From the NCBI GenBank assembly GCA_903893565.1, contig CAITMU010000112.1, forward strand, positions 1 to 34,857: a stretch of DNA of 34,857 bases. The letters are read 5' to 3'. Position 1 is the stretch's first letter. Each line of letters opens with the position of its first letter. Shown piece after piece: positions 8,713 to 18,078 of this stretch. The DNA comes from an uncultured beta proteobacterium. Its GTDB lineage: Bacteria > Pseudomonadota > Gammaproteobacteria > Burkholderiales > SG8-41. Below the pieces are notes generated by a model that had not been told where the DNA came from, searched no databases, and was given only the letters and a program-made list of their open reading frames with translations. Made by a program: the position numbers and the translations under genes.

Positions 8713-10332
8713 GTGTCCATTATAAAAGCAATAGAAAAATTACATCTTAGTACGAAGTTAATTGCAGGCTTTTCACTAGTCCTTTTATTTATGTTGTCGA
8801 TGACGGGTGCTGCTTTTTATGCTTTTGATTCGATCGAAAAGTCCATGGAAAAATCTTATTCTAATGACTTGATCGGCGTGTCTATGGCACGTGCTGTGGG
8901 TAGTGAATGGCAAAGTGTTTTACGGTATACCAATAGGATGATCATTTGTTTATATGAGGAAGATCGAGAGGGCTACAAGATCTCCTATGACAAAATGGCT
9001 GCGAGTACCCTCAATCTTAAAGATAACCTGGCGCAGTATGAATCGACGTTGAATAGGGAATCAGCGAAATCTCAATTATTCGAAATGCGTCAGAAATTAG
9101 AAAATGCTTTTGTAACCATTTCGAAGATTGAATTGCTTGAACTGGGTAAAAAAGATTCTGCCAAAACTGCTTATGCGATCATTTCTACAAAAGAATATAG
9201 AAACGAGATGAATTTTATTTCGGATTATATTAAACAGATGGTGGACTTAAAAGTGAAATTGGCCAAGGAAGAAAACGACATCACCATAGCCAAGATGAAA
9301 AACATTCAAATAACTTTTCTTCTTTTTTTGGGTTTGGCTATTATCTTTTCAATTTTGATTGTTTTTATTGTTTTGGCTTCAGTAAAACGTCCTTTGCTTC
9401 GTCTTAATGAAACGATTTTTGACCTATCAAATGCAAACTTGGCGACCGTAGTAAAAAATACTGATTTTGATAATGAAATCGGTGATATGGCCAAAGCCCT
9501 TGCCTTATTGCAAAAAAACTTAATTGAGTCTTTAAAGTCAGTCAATTCTAACTCCACATACTTGGCCAGTTCCTCTGAAGAATTGGCGGCGGTGAGTTCA
9601 CAGTTAAGTTCTAATGCGGAAGCTACTGCTTTTCAAGCCAAAGCCGTTTCTGATGCCGCCCAAAAAATGAGTGTGAATACACAGGTCGTGGCCTCTGGTA
9701 TTGAGGAGATGAGTTCAAGTATTCGTGAGATTTCGCGTAATACTGTTGAAGCGTCTTCGATAGCCAATCAAGCCGTGGATGTTGCCAAGAAGACCAATGT
9801 GACAATGGTCAAATTAGGTGAGAGTTCCATGGAAATTGGCAAAGCGCTTTCCGTCATATCAAGAATTGCTGAGCGTACTAATTTGCTGGCTTTAAATGCA
9901 ACGATTGAAGCCGCACGTGCTGGAGAGTTTGGTAAAGGGTTTTCAGTGGTGGCCAATGAAGTGAAGGAATTGGCCCGGCAAACAGTCAAAGCGACCGAGG
10001 AAATCGGAGCTAGCATGCGTATTATGCAAGATGACGCAAAGGGCGCTATGTCCTCGATTGAGGAAATTACGACCATCATCAACAAAATCGATGAAATTTC
10101 CGGTGTAATAGCCGCCGCGGTGGAAGAACAGGCAGCTACAACGTCAGAAATTAATCGTAATATTTCAGAGGCTGCTAAAAGTGGTGATGAAATCGCTTCT
10201 AATATTCAGTCCGTTGCCTTGGCAGCGCAAAGTACTACCGAGGGCGCTTCAAATACAAAAGTGACTTCGAGCGAATTGTCAAAAATAGCCAGTCAATTGC
10301 AGGTGACGGTGTCTCGCTTTTGCTTTAAGTGA
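8713..10332 (+). CDS. Methyl-accepting chemotaxis protein (first receptor of the cluster)
   Basis: A membrane chemoreceptor of 539 residues. A first membrane helix lies at about 16-37, a periplasmic four-helix-type sensor follows to about 196, a second helix spans about 200-224 ([20 protein letters not shown]), then HAMP and a long cytoplasmic coiled coil. The hairpin tip is [19 protein letters not shown] near 393-411, followed by [18 protein letters not shown]. There is no CheR-docking pentapeptide at the C-terminus. I chose GTG 8713 over TTG 8671 because its N-terminus aligns residue for residue with the second receptor of this cluster, and AAGAGA lies just upstream. It probably delivers signals to CheA encoded 78 bases downstream. 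Ligand unknown; no aromatic or haem motif was seen. Confidence 0.92.
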   Translation: MSIIKAIEKLHLSTKLIAGFSLVLLFMLSMTGAAFYAFDSIEKSMEKSYSNDLIGVSMARAVGSEWQSVLRYTNRMIICLYEEDREGYKISYDKMAASTLNLKDNLAQYESTLNRESAKSQLFEMRQKLENAFVTISKIELLELGKKDSAKTAYAIISTKEYRNEMNFISDYIKQMVDLKVKLAKEENDITIAKMKNIQITFLLFLGLAIIFSILIVFIVLASVKRPLLRLNETIFDLSNANLATVVKNTDFDNEIGDMAKALALLQKNLIESLKSVNSNSTYLASSSEELAAVSSQLSSNAEATAFQAKAVSDAAQKMSVNTQVVASGIEEMSSSIREISRNTVEASSIANQAVDVAKKTNVTMVKLGESSMEIGKALSVISRIAERTNLLALNATIEAARAGEFGKGFSVVANEVKELARQTVKATEEIGASMRIMQDDAKGAMSSIEEITTIINKIDEISGVIAAAVEEQAATTSEINRNISEAAKSGDEIASNIQSVALAAQSTTEGASNTKVTSSELSKIASQLQVTVSRFCFK

Positions 10333-10410
10333 CTTGGGAAGATATGAGGCAGTCCAATTTTGGGGTAAAGCCTTCAAAGGCACACGAATTTTTACATAGA
10401 GTCGACTTGC

Positions 10411-12783
10411 ATGGAAAATACTGACGAGATTTTAGCCGAATTCATTATTGAAGCGCGGGAGATTCTTGACCAGCTTGACTTGGATTTCGTGCAATTGGAA
10501 GAGACACCAGAGGATAAGAAGCTGGTGGGTAATATTTTCCGAGGGATGCATACTTTAAAGGGAAATAGTGGTTTTTTTGCGTTTCGCCGAATGGAGAAAG
10601 TTTCCCATGCGAGTGAGACGCTTTTAGGGAAGATTCGGGATGGGGTGTTTGGGCTCGATTCGGGAAAGATCACCCTCCTGTTAGATGCGCTCGATGCTTT
10701 AAGATTGATCGTCACGGGAGTCGAAACGAATAATGAGGAGCCTGCTGGAGATGATACGGGGCTGATTGAGCAGTTGCTAAATCAAGCGAATGGAATCGTG
10801 GGAGTAACTGCGGCGCCAGCCCCGGTATCGTCACCGATTGCCACTGCTACACCTTCTCCTTCTCCTTCTCCTTCTGCCCCTGCCGCCCCAATTGCCTCAG
10901 CAACCCCAATCTCCAAAACCGAGCCGATCGATTCAGATATTGAGACGGGCTCTAATAATATAGAGTACGTAGTAGAGGAAGGCTCTTCCAAGCAGTCTTT
11001 AACGCTACAAGAGGCAGTTAAGGCTGATTCAGAACCCATACATGAGGCTATTTCCACTGTCGCTAAGGGCCATGAATTAGTGGCGGCACCGGTACGGGTG
11101 AGTCTTGAGTTGTTAGATAAGTTGATGAGTATCGTTAGTGAAATGGTGCTGGCGCGTAACCGTTTGTTGCCCTATACCAACGACTTAGAAGATCACGGGT
11201 TTTCGACAACTGTGCGTACGATCGACTTACTGACACAGGAACTGCAAGAGCGGATGATGAAGACCCGCATGCAACCGATCTCGCAAGTCTGGTCGAAGTT
11301 CCCGCGCTTGGTGAGGGATGTGTCTAATGACTGCGAAAAGTCAGTGCGTCTCATTCAGGAGGGGACGGAGACTGAGTTAGATAGAACGCTCTTGGATGCG
11401 ATCCGAGACCCATTAGTGCATTGTATCCGTAACTGTATAGATCACGGAATTGAATCGCCGCAGGATCGGGTGGCGTTGGGTAAGCCGCCGATGGGTAAGA
11501 TCTTGCTAAAGGCCTCTCACGAAAACGGAATGGTTCTGATTGAAATCAAGGATGATGGGGCTGGAATCAATTTTGATTCTGTGCGTCAGTCCGTAGTACG
11601 TCGACAGTTTCTCAGCGCAGAAAAGGCAGTCAACCTCACCGAACAGCAGTTATTAGACTATATCTATTTACCAGGCTTTTCGACAAAGCTTGAAGTGACT
11701 AATCTGTCAGGTCGTGGTGTGGGGATGGATGTGGTGAAAACCAATGTGAGCCAAGTCGGTGGCTCGGTCGAGGTCGATACAGTACGCTCGGTCGGTACCA
11801 CAGTGCGAATGAAGATACCGCTGACTTTGGCGATTATGCCAGCCCTCTTTGTGCGTTGTGAGAATCAGCAATACGCCATCCCGCAAAATAGCATTGTGGA
11901 GACTGTGCGTTTAGATGCGGAAAACGAGCCAACAGGGCTTGAAGATTTTTATGGCACCCCCGTATTTCGTCTGCGTGGCCGATTAGTTCCGGTGGTTTTT
12001 TTGAACTGGCATTTGGAATTAAGTGATCGTAAGCCGCGTAAGGACGAACCGGTGACCGTCATTATTTTGCAATCGGCCGGAATCCAGTACGGATTGATGG
12101 TCGATGAAGTGATGAATATGCAAGAAGTGGTTGTCAAAGCTCTGGGCCCTGTGTTTAAAGGCACGGTCGACTTTGCCGGTGCGACGATTCTTGGCGACGG
12201 CACGGTATCCTTGATATTGGACCCTGATGGGATTGCTCAATCTTGCGGCTTGGTTGAAAAGGTGCAGTTGGAGTCGTTAAAGATCAAAGAAGAAACCTTA
12301 GTCGAGACGGAACAAACCTCGCCCATGTTGCTATTTGAATTGGATGGGCTTGAGCGTTTGGCTATACCACTGGGTTATGTCGATCGGTTGGAGAGTATCA
12401 GCCCAGATAAGATTCAGCGTAATGGTAAGCGCGAAGTCGTTAAGTATCGGGAAGGCATCATGCATCTTTTACGCTTAAATGAATATGTGGATGGAGCGCA
12501 AACTTCTAACGGGGCTGCTTCGTCGGATCAGCCTTTGTCAGTCATTACCCATTATATGAATCAGACACCGGTGGGTTTGGTGGTGAGCAAGGTGCATGAC
12601 ATTATTCACGTGCCGAACATGACACATGAGACTAATCCGCGGCAAAGGGGCTTGATGGGGTGTGTGTTGCTGAATGATAAAGTGATTAATGTCATTGATT
12701 TAAAGGAGATTTTAATGGCGCGAAGCCTGCAAGACAATGAGATGCCGCGTCAGTCAATTATTGATATGGATGTCGTCCAATGA
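10411..12783 (+). CDS. cheA: Chemotaxis histidine kinase CheA with two CheW-like domains
   Basis: A 790-residue kinase. An HPt domain is at the N-terminus with phospho-acceptor His47 (MHTLKGNSGF). A Pro/Ser/Ala-rich linker follows (about 130-170, including a PSPSPSPS run encoded by four copies of a six-base unit). The dimerisation helices start near 228 (VSLELLDKLMSIVSEMVLARN). The ATPase domain has the N box DAIRDPLVHCIRNCIDHGIE near 327, DDGAGI near 380 and GRGVGMDVVKTN near 433. A CheW-like domain spans about 470-600 and a second, more diverged one about 635-775. No P2 docking domain or receiver domain is visible. The start is ATG 10411 and the end overlaps cheW by four bases. It should phosphorylate CheB and the receiver-cyclase downstream. 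Confidence 0.95.
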   Translation: MENTDEILAEFIIEAREILDQLDLDFVQLEETPEDKKLVGNIFRGMHTLKGNSGFFAFRRMEKVSHASETLLGKIRDGVFGLDSGKITLLLDALDALRLIVTGVETNNEEPAGDDTGLIEQLLNQANGIVGVTAAPAPVSSPIATATPSPSPSPSAPAAPIASATPISKTEPIDSDIETGSNNIEYVVEEGSSKQSLTLQEAVKADSEPIHEAISTVAKGHELVAAPVRVSLELLDKLMSIVSEMVLARNRLLPYTNDLEDHGFSTTVRTIDLLTQELQERMMKTRMQPISQVWSKFPRLVRDVSNDCEKSVRLIQEGTETELDRTLLDAIRDPLVHCIRNCIDHGIESPQDRVALGKPPMGKILLKASHENGMVLIEIKDDGAGINFDSVRQSVVRRQFLSAEKAVNLTEQQLLDYIYLPGFSTKLEVTNLSGRGVGMDVVKTNVSQVGGSVEVDTVRSVGTTVRMKIPLTLAIMPALFVRCENQQYAIPQNSIVETVRLDAENEPTGLEDFYGTPVFRLRGRLVPVVFLNWHLELSDRKPRKDEPVTVIILQSAGIQYGLMVDEVMNMQEVVVKALGPVFKGTVDFAGATILGDGTVSLILDPDGIAQSCGLVEKVQLESLKIKEETLVETEQTSPMLLFELDGLERLAIPLGYVDRLESISPDKIQRNGKREVVKYREGIMHLLRLNEYVDGAQTSNGAASSDQPLSVITHYMNQTPVGLVVSKVHDIIHVPNMTHETNPRQRGLMGCVLLNDKVINVIDLKEILMARSLQDNEMPRQSIIDMDVVQ
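10852..10875 (+). repeat. Hexanucleotide tandem repeat in the cheA linker
   Basis: Four exact copies of CCTTCT lie in the disordered linker of CheA and encode alternating Pro and Ser. Because the unit is six bases, copy-number change would alter linker length by two residues per unit without a frameshift. Confidence 0.8.
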
Positions 12784-13298
12784 GTTACAAAGGAGATTAT
12801 TTAAGTTTTGAATTGGCAGATTTTTTGTTCGGAATCTCAACGCAAGAGGTGCTAGAGCTTAATAAAAATCTCCATCTCACCCCTGTGCCCAAATCGACCT
12901 CGCACTTAAGAGGTATTACTAATCTGCGAGGGCAGATAGTACCAGTCATCGATATGTATGAACGATTAAAGTTAGGCGACCACCCCAATAAAAATGAATC
13001 CATTAGTGTGATATTGCGCTGTACGGGGATAGTGATTGCTTTGTTGGTCGATAATATCGGGCAAATTTTGCCATTGGATGAGGATAGTTTTGAGCCGCCC
13101 CCCAATAATTTTTCCCCTGTATTAAAAGAATTGATTATTGGAGTCCATAAATTGCCCGATCGATTGTTACATATTTTGGATGGACAGAAAATCATTGGGG
13201 GCCTGAAAGCTACTCGAGAGTTACCCTTTAATAAAGAGATTATTAAGGGAATCGATATTCATCGAAATTTACAAATCAATGGGCCTGCTCGCCCTTGA
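12780..13298 (+). CDS. cheW: Chemotaxis adaptor CheW
   Basis: A 172-residue soluble scaffold that couples receptors to CheA. It shows the CheW pattern: YLSFELADFLFGISTQEVLEL at the start, then LRGITNLRGQIVPVIDMYERL and a C-terminal LHILDGQKI strand. Its length is slightly above the usual 150-165 residues because of a C-terminal tail. It starts at ATG 12780, overlapping the cheA stop (ATGA), so the two are translationally coupled. CheW and the CheW-like domains of CheA would together build the signalling array. Confidence 0.92.
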   Translation: MSYKGDYLSFELADFLFGISTQEVLELNKNLHLTPVPKSTSHLRGITNLRGQIVPVIDMYERLKLGDHPNKNESISVILRCTGIVIALLVDNIGQILPLDEDSFEPPPNNFSPVLKELIIGVHKLPDRLLHILDGQKIIGGLKATRELPFNKEIIKGIDIHRNLQINGPARP

Positions 13299-13444
13299 TC
13301 TGATTTTTTAAGTTTTTATAAGGTTTTAATACCACCCTTAATAAAATTTTTGGCTGATACTCAATTGTAGAGTCCTCTTTCCTTAGTCGGAACATTTGTA
13401 TATCGTTTTAACTTCAACGCAAGTTTTATGATTTTTTGTTACTA

Positions 13445-14578
13445 ATGTCTACCCATGATAATCTGAGTTACGCACAAAGAATTCGTGTTCTGATCGTTGA
13501 TGATTCGGCTGTGATGCGGCGCATCATTATGTCAACACTGTTAAAGCATGATGAAATTGAAGTGGTAGGGACTTCTGCCAATGGTTTAGATGCAATAGCG
13601 GATATAAAGCGCATTAAGCCTGATTTGGTCACGATGGATATTGAAATGCCAAAGATGGATGGTCTGACAGCCCTTAAGCAAATCCGTAGTTTCGACCAAC
13701 ATTTACCCATTATCATGTTTAGCTCACTGACTTTGAGAGGGGCTGAGGCAACTCTCGACGCATTAACGTTTGGGGCGAGTGATTACGTGGCAAAACCCAC
13801 AAACCTCACTGATAGTGATGAAGCTTTTCGTGTACTAAATGAACAATTGGTTCCTAAGATAAAGCAATTAGGGAGCAAAAAAACATTTGTTCGCTCTTTG
13901 GCGCGTGCCCAGACAGTGACACCGCAAAGCCTGAGCCCCTTAGCAGCTCAGAGCTCCAGTAATGAAGTCTCTTCCGTTCGGGCAGGTCGTATTCGAGTGA
14001 CATTAGAGGCCCTGTGTATTGGTGTGTCCACGGGAGGGCCAGCGGCTTTAACGCAATTATTTAGTGATTGGAAAGTGGCACTGTCTGTGCCCATTCTCAT
14101 TGTTCAGCATATGCCCCCCAAATTCCCCGAATTGCTTGCTATTCGCCTATCAACTCTTGGGGCTGTACCCGCAGTGGAAGCGGTAGATGGACAGGAGATT
14201 GAAGCGGGTCATGCTTATTTGGCTCCAGGCGGGCGTCATATGGAGCTATATCGTAGCGCTTCTGGCAAAGTCATTATTCGATTAAATGATAATGCGCCTG
14301 AATGCTCCTGTCGGCCTGCGGTCGATGTGCTATTTAGAAGTGCTGCAAAAGTGTATGGTAATCGGTTACTGGCCATGGTCTTAACCGGAATGGGTAATGA
14401 TGGGCTGAAAGGTTCTGCTCAAGTTGTGCAAGAAGGGGGTAGGGTATTGGTGCAGGATGAGGCCAGCAGTGTTATCTGGGGTATGCCTGGAGCCGTAGTG
14501 AATGCCAATCTGGCAGACAAAGTTCTGCCCTTAAGTGAAATGGCGCAAGAGGTTGTGGCGCGGCTTCCCAAAAAATGA
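13445..14578 (+). CDS. cheB: Protein-glutamate methylesterase/response regulator CheB
   Basis: A 377-residue two-domain enzyme that removes methyl groups from receptors (adaptation) and can deamidate glutamines. The receiver domain has Asp19/Asp20 (VLIVDDSAVMRR) and phospho-acceptor Asp65 (VTMDIEMPKMDG). After a linker the esterase domain shows Ser195 (GVSTGGPAAL), His222 (VQHMPPKF) and Asp319 (TGMGNDG), the catalytic triad. I take ATG 13445; an upstream TTG at 13436 adds three residues, and neither has a good ribosome binding site. A 146-base gap separates it from cheW, and its end overlaps cheR by four bases. Confidence 0.95.
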   Translation: MSTHDNLSYAQRIRVLIVDDSAVMRRIIMSTLLKHDEIEVVGTSANGLDAIADIKRIKPDLVTMDIEMPKMDGLTALKQIRSFDQHLPIIMFSSLTLRGAEATLDALTFGASDYVAKPTNLTDSDEAFRVLNEQLVPKIKQLGSKKTFVRSLARAQTVTPQSLSPLAAQSSSNEVSSVRAGRIRVTLEALCIGVSTGGPAALTQLFSDWKVALSVPILIVQHMPPKFPELLAIRLSTLGAVPAVEAVDGQEIEAGHAYLAPGGRHMELYRSASGKVIIRLNDNAPECSCRPAVDVLFRSAAKVYGNRLLAMVLTGMGNDGLKGSAQVVQEGGRVLVQDEASSVIWGMPGAVVNANLADKVLPLSEMAQEVVARLPKK

Positions 14579-15417
14579 GTCTATTAGAATCAACCACAGA
14601 TTTAGATCCTAAAGAGTTGGGGTTATTTTTTTCGCTATTAGAGGCCAATACAGGCATAGCGTTGGATGCGACTAAGGCCTATCTTGTAAATTCTCGTTTA
14701 TCAGGCCTGGCCCGAGATTCTGCCTTGGTTTCCGTAGCGGCGCTTGTCGGTCAGTTAAATAGAACCCCAGTAGGTCATCTTCACTGGCAGGCCTTTGATT
14801 TGATGGCGACTCATGAAACGTTGTTTTTTAGAGATAAATTGCCATTTGAATTGATTAAAAGCGAAATTATTCCTAAACTTCTAAATGTCAATGCAGGAAG
14901 ACGTGAGCTGAACATTTGGTGCGCAGCCGCTTCTACCGGACAGGAGCCTTATAGTTTAGCCATATTGTTGCAAGAGGAGTTTCCGGTATTGCAAAATTGG
15001 CAAGTGCGTATCCATGCGACGGATATGTCAGAAAGCTGCCTTGCGCAGGCTCGTTCAGGCCTTTATAACCCGATTGAAATCAATCGAGGTTTAAGCCAAG
15101 CGCAAATTAAGCTTCATTTTGATGTTCTAGAAACCGGACAGTTTCGTATTCAATCGACATTACAACAATGGATACAGTTTTATCGTTTAAACCTTCTGAA
15201 GGAATCCCCGAAGCTGCCATTGTTTGATCTCATTTTATTAAGAAATACACTCATTTATTTTAATCGTGAAAAAAAAATGGCTGTTTTAAAAAAAATACAT
15301 GACCATTTGTCTCATGAGACTGGGTATTTAATGCTCGGATCCTCGGAGTCGATTCTTTTTGATAATCGTTTTATCGCCAGTCGCAGTGATCGAGTCACTT
15401 ACTACCGCAAGGTATAG
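14575..15417 (+). CDS. cheR: Chemotaxis protein methyltransferase CheR
   Basis: A 280-residue SAM-dependent enzyme that methylates receptor glutamates. The N-terminal helical domain contains ATHETLFFRDKLPFE, the family hallmark near residues 81-96. The SAM-binding motif NIWCAAASTGQEPYSLA lies near 113-129. IHATDMSESCLAQARSGLY follows, then DLILLRNTLIYF and a C-terminal MLGSSES. There are no TPR repeats. It overlaps cheB (ATGA at 14575) and ends 23 bases before the receiver-cyclase gene, consistent with one transcript. The receptors in this cluster lack a tethering pentapeptide, so methylation would not depend on tail docking. Confidence 0.95.
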   Translation: MSLLESTTDLDPKELGLFFSLLEANTGIALDATKAYLVNSRLSGLARDSALVSVAALVGQLNRTPVGHLHWQAFDLMATHETLFFRDKLPFELIKSEIIPKLLNVNAGRRELNIWCAAASTGQEPYSLAILLQEEFPVLQNWQVRIHATDMSESCLAQARSGLYNPIEINRGLSQAQIKLHFDVLETGQFRIQSTLQQWIQFYRLNLLKESPKLPLFDLILLRNTLIYFNREKKMAVLKKIHDHLSHETGYLMLGSSESILFDNRFIASRSDRVTYYRKV

Positions 15418-15440
15418 AAAAATAGAAGGTATGAAACATC

Positions 15441-16589
15441 ATGACAACTGAAATCCCTGGTGTAGCCGGTCCAATATTGGCAACTTTAGCGCCAGAGCTC
15501 GTGGAACTGGCTAAATCAATGAAGGTATTGGTGGTCGATGACAGTCGTACTCTCAGACGGTTATTGATTCGTGAACTCAATGGTATGGGCATTACCCTTA
15601 TAACCGAGGCTGGTGATGGTAATGAGGCGCTTGCAAAATTACCTATCGACAAAGTCGATTTGATGTTGCTGGATATGGAGATGCCAGAGTTGGACGGACT
15701 GGGAGTTCTAAAAGCAGTAAAATCCGATCCAAAGCTTAGCTATTTACCAGTTATTATGGTGTCTTCTGCGGATCAATTTGAAAAGACCGTAGAATGTTTG
15801 CAAATCGGCGCAGAGGATTATTTGCCCAAGCCATTTAATCCTGTTTTACTGCGTGCGAGGGTTTTTTCCTCATTAGAAAAAAAACGTTTGCGTGATTTAG
15901 ACCGCGAGCATATCTTGCAGCTTCAGCATGAAAAGGAACTCCTTAATATCGAGCAGATGAAAAGTGAGAAGCTTATGTTAAATATTCTGCCAAAGCCGAT
16001 TGCTGAGCGCTTAAAAAAAGGAGAGAGCAACATCGCTGGAGCCTACCCTGAAGTGACCGTATTATTTAGCGATTTAGTGGGTTTTACCAAGATGTCCTCA
16101 CAAAAAACAGCTACTGAACTGGTTAAACTGCTCAATCAAATTTTTACCCTGTTTGATAAGCGTGCGGAGGATCTGGGGTTGGAGAAAATTAAAACCATAG
16201 GAGATGCTTACATGGCTGTGGGGGGGATACCGATTCCTCGTCCGGACCATGCACTGATTGCAGCCGATATGGCGTTGGGAATGTTTGAGGACCTTGATAA
16301 ATTTAATCAAATCAACAATATGGACATTAAGATGCGCATTGGTATGCATTCCGGTCCGGTTGTTGCTGGGGTGATTGGATTTACTAAATTCTCTTATGAT
16401 CTTTGGGGCAATACGGTGAATACCGCCAGTCGAATGGAATCAACTTCCGTTCCTGGCCGGGTTCAGATGACTTCGATCACCAAAGATCTTTTAGAAGACC
16501 ATTTCGAGGTTGAAGAGCGTGAGATGATGGAATGTAAGGGACTCGGTTCTATTTTGACTTTTTTTGTGAACAAACGAAAAGCTTCATGA
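15441..16589 (+). CDS. Response regulator with receiver domain fused to a class III adenylate cyclase
   Basis: A soluble 382-residue protein. The receiver domain is N-terminal, with acidic pair Asp33/Asp34 (VLVVDDSRTLRR), phospho-acceptor Asp78 (LLDMEMPELDG), and YLPKPFNP carrying the conserved Lys. A charged coiled coil follows (about 145-195). The cyclase domain has metal Asp211 (LFSDLVGFTKM) and Asp255 (IGDAYMAVGG), substrate-selecting Lys251 and Asp320 (YDLWGNTVN), and Asn327/Arg331 for the transition state. Lys plus Asp predicts ATP, not GTP, so the product should be cAMP. It sits directly behind cheR where a cheY would be expected, and just before a channel with a cyclic-nucleotide-binding domain. 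Phosphorylation by CheA and control of cyclase activity by it are inferences. Confidence 0.93.
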   Translation: MTTEIPGVAGPILATLAPELVELAKSMKVLVVDDSRTLRRLLIRELNGMGITLITEAGDGNEALAKLPIDKVDLMLLDMEMPELDGLGVLKAVKSDPKLSYLPVIMVSSADQFEKTVECLQIGAEDYLPKPFNPVLLRARVFSSLEKKRLRDLDREHILQLQHEKELLNIEQMKSEKLMLNILPKPIAERLKKGESNIAGAYPEVTVLFSDLVGFTKMSSQKTATELVKLLNQIFTLFDKRAEDLGLEKIKTIGDAYMAVGGIPIPRPDHALIAADMALGMFEDLDKFNQINNMDIKMRIGMHSGPVVAGVIGFTKFSYDLWGNTVNTASRMESTSVPGRVQMTSITKDLLEDHFEVEEREMMECKGLGSILTFFVNKRKAS

Positions 16590-16638
16590 TGGGGGTAGAT
16601 TGAAAACTGTCTATATAAAAATAATCCTTAAATGACCC

Positions 16639-18078
16639 ATGATTAATAAATATTTATTCTGGTTTTATCTTTTTTTGGTGGCGAGCGCCAACTTTGTTGT
16701 AGCCGGTTGGCTGTTTTACTCCAAGGGAACGCCCTTTGGCTGGCATGTGGCTAATTTAAGTCAAGATGACGAATTAGTATTACATGAAATTCTGGCGCTT
16801 TGCCAATTTGGATTTATTGGATTGACGTTTGATACTTTTTTTAAATTTTTCGTCAAGCGCTATAACCAAAAATATCCTAATGATGCTTGGTCTGAAATCT
16901 TAATTCACGCTAGTGTATTCAGTGTTTATGGACTTTTAGCCTTCATTGGTTTCATTGCACTGTTTGATCACTCCATCAGTACTATTATTACGTCAACCAG
17001 TGCATTTGGCTTGGTAGCCACCTATGCGGCAAGAAATCTCATTTCAGATATTGTGTCGAGTATTTCGCTGCAGAAAAATAAACTGATGTCGATTGGGGAT
17101 TGGATTGAAGTTAGAGATAGAGAGGTGGTTCGATACCAGGTAAAAAAAATGGATTTTCGTTACGTGACGATGATGAATGATGCCAATCATTTAATCAGAA
17201 TTCCGAATCAACGTGTTTTAAATATGATGTTTGTCAATATCACTCAGCAAAATAATGGTAGTTTGCGGGTCGTTGATTTACAGCTGGGTATTCATAACAG
17301 CGAAGATCGGATTATTGATATTCTGACGGCAGCAGCCGATTATGTCAGCAATCACACAACGGGCTTTATCAATAATTATTCCACCATCGTGCTGAGTGTC
17401 TCTATGAATGTGGTGACGTATCGGATTACGTATCGTTGTGACCCAGATTTGAGCCTAGCGAAAACTAGAGGAATCATGCTTCGGCAGGCGTTGCGATTTT
17501 TAAAAGGGGCTGGGATTGTTCTCAATACCATTGAATACTCAAGAAGTACTGAGGAAACTTTTCAAAGTGCCGCAGTTCGATTTTTAGAGCTTTATTCATT
17601 TGGTGTTCTAAAGGCACTAAATGTCGAGGAAGCTCAATTGCTTTCTACTCGATTACATTTGGTACAATTTGCACCCAGAGAATATATTATTAGACAGGGT
17701 GATACGGACAATTCGATGTATCTTATTGCAGAAGGGGAAGTCGAAGTCTTGATTAACAAAGAGGGTAAGGAGTTTGCCGTTGCGAAATTATGGCCTGGGG
17801 ATTGTTTTGGTGAGATGTCTTTGTTAACTGGAGACCCTAGAAGCGCTAGTATTATTGCGAATAAATTCACCAATCTCATTATTATTAATAAAGAGGATAT
17901 TGAACCCCTGTTACGTGAGGGGTCATTATTAGTAGGGCGATTGTCGCAACTGCTTGCTGAACGGATGGCGCAAAATCAAGCCGCCCTTAGCCAAGCCGAT
18001 AAAAATGAGATGATCGATACGAATCGTAAATCTATTGCGCTGAGAATTTTAAATTTCTTTAAAAAAATTAAAATCTAA
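16639..18078 (+). CDS. MscS-like channel with C-terminal cyclic-nucleotide-binding domain
   Basis: A 479-residue membrane protein. Hydrophobic segments at about 4-26, 50-73 and 85-109 are followed by a pore-lining helix (about 112-146, TSAFGLVATYAARNLISDIVSS) and the MscS beta domain (SIGDWIEV, RIPNQRVLNM). The last third is a cNMP-binding domain: REYIIRQGDTDNSMYLIAEG, then FGEMSLLTGDPRSAS, in which Glu392 and Arg401 match the residues that hold the ribose and phosphate in CRP-like domains. Such fusions are known as bCNG channels, an MscS branch described as cyclic-nucleotide-gated with little or no mechanosensitivity. The gene begins 49 bases after the receiver-cyclase, making it the likely cAMP target. 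Ion selectivity cannot be read. Confidence 0.92.
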   Translation: MINKYLFWFYLFLVASANFVVAGWLFYSKGTPFGWHVANLSQDDELVLHEILALCQFGFIGLTFDTFFKFFVKRYNQKYPNDAWSEILIHASVFSVYGLLAFIGFIALFDHSISTIITSTSAFGLVATYAARNLISDIVSSISLQKNKLMSIGDWIEVRDREVVRYQVKKMDFRYVTMMNDANHLIRIPNQRVLNMMFVNITQQNNGSLRVVDLQLGIHNSEDRIIDILTAAADYVSNHTTGFINNYSTIVLSVSMNVVTYRITYRCDPDLSLAKTRGIMLRQALRFLKGAGIVLNTIEYSRSTEETFQSAAVRFLELYSFGVLKALNVEEAQLLSTRLHLVQFAPREYIIRQGDTDNSMYLIAEGEVEVLINKEGKEFAVAKLWPGDCFGEMSLLTGDPRSASIIANKFTNLIIINKEDIEPLLREGSLLVGRLSQLLAERMAQNQAALSQADKNEMIDTNRKSIALRILNFFKKIKI

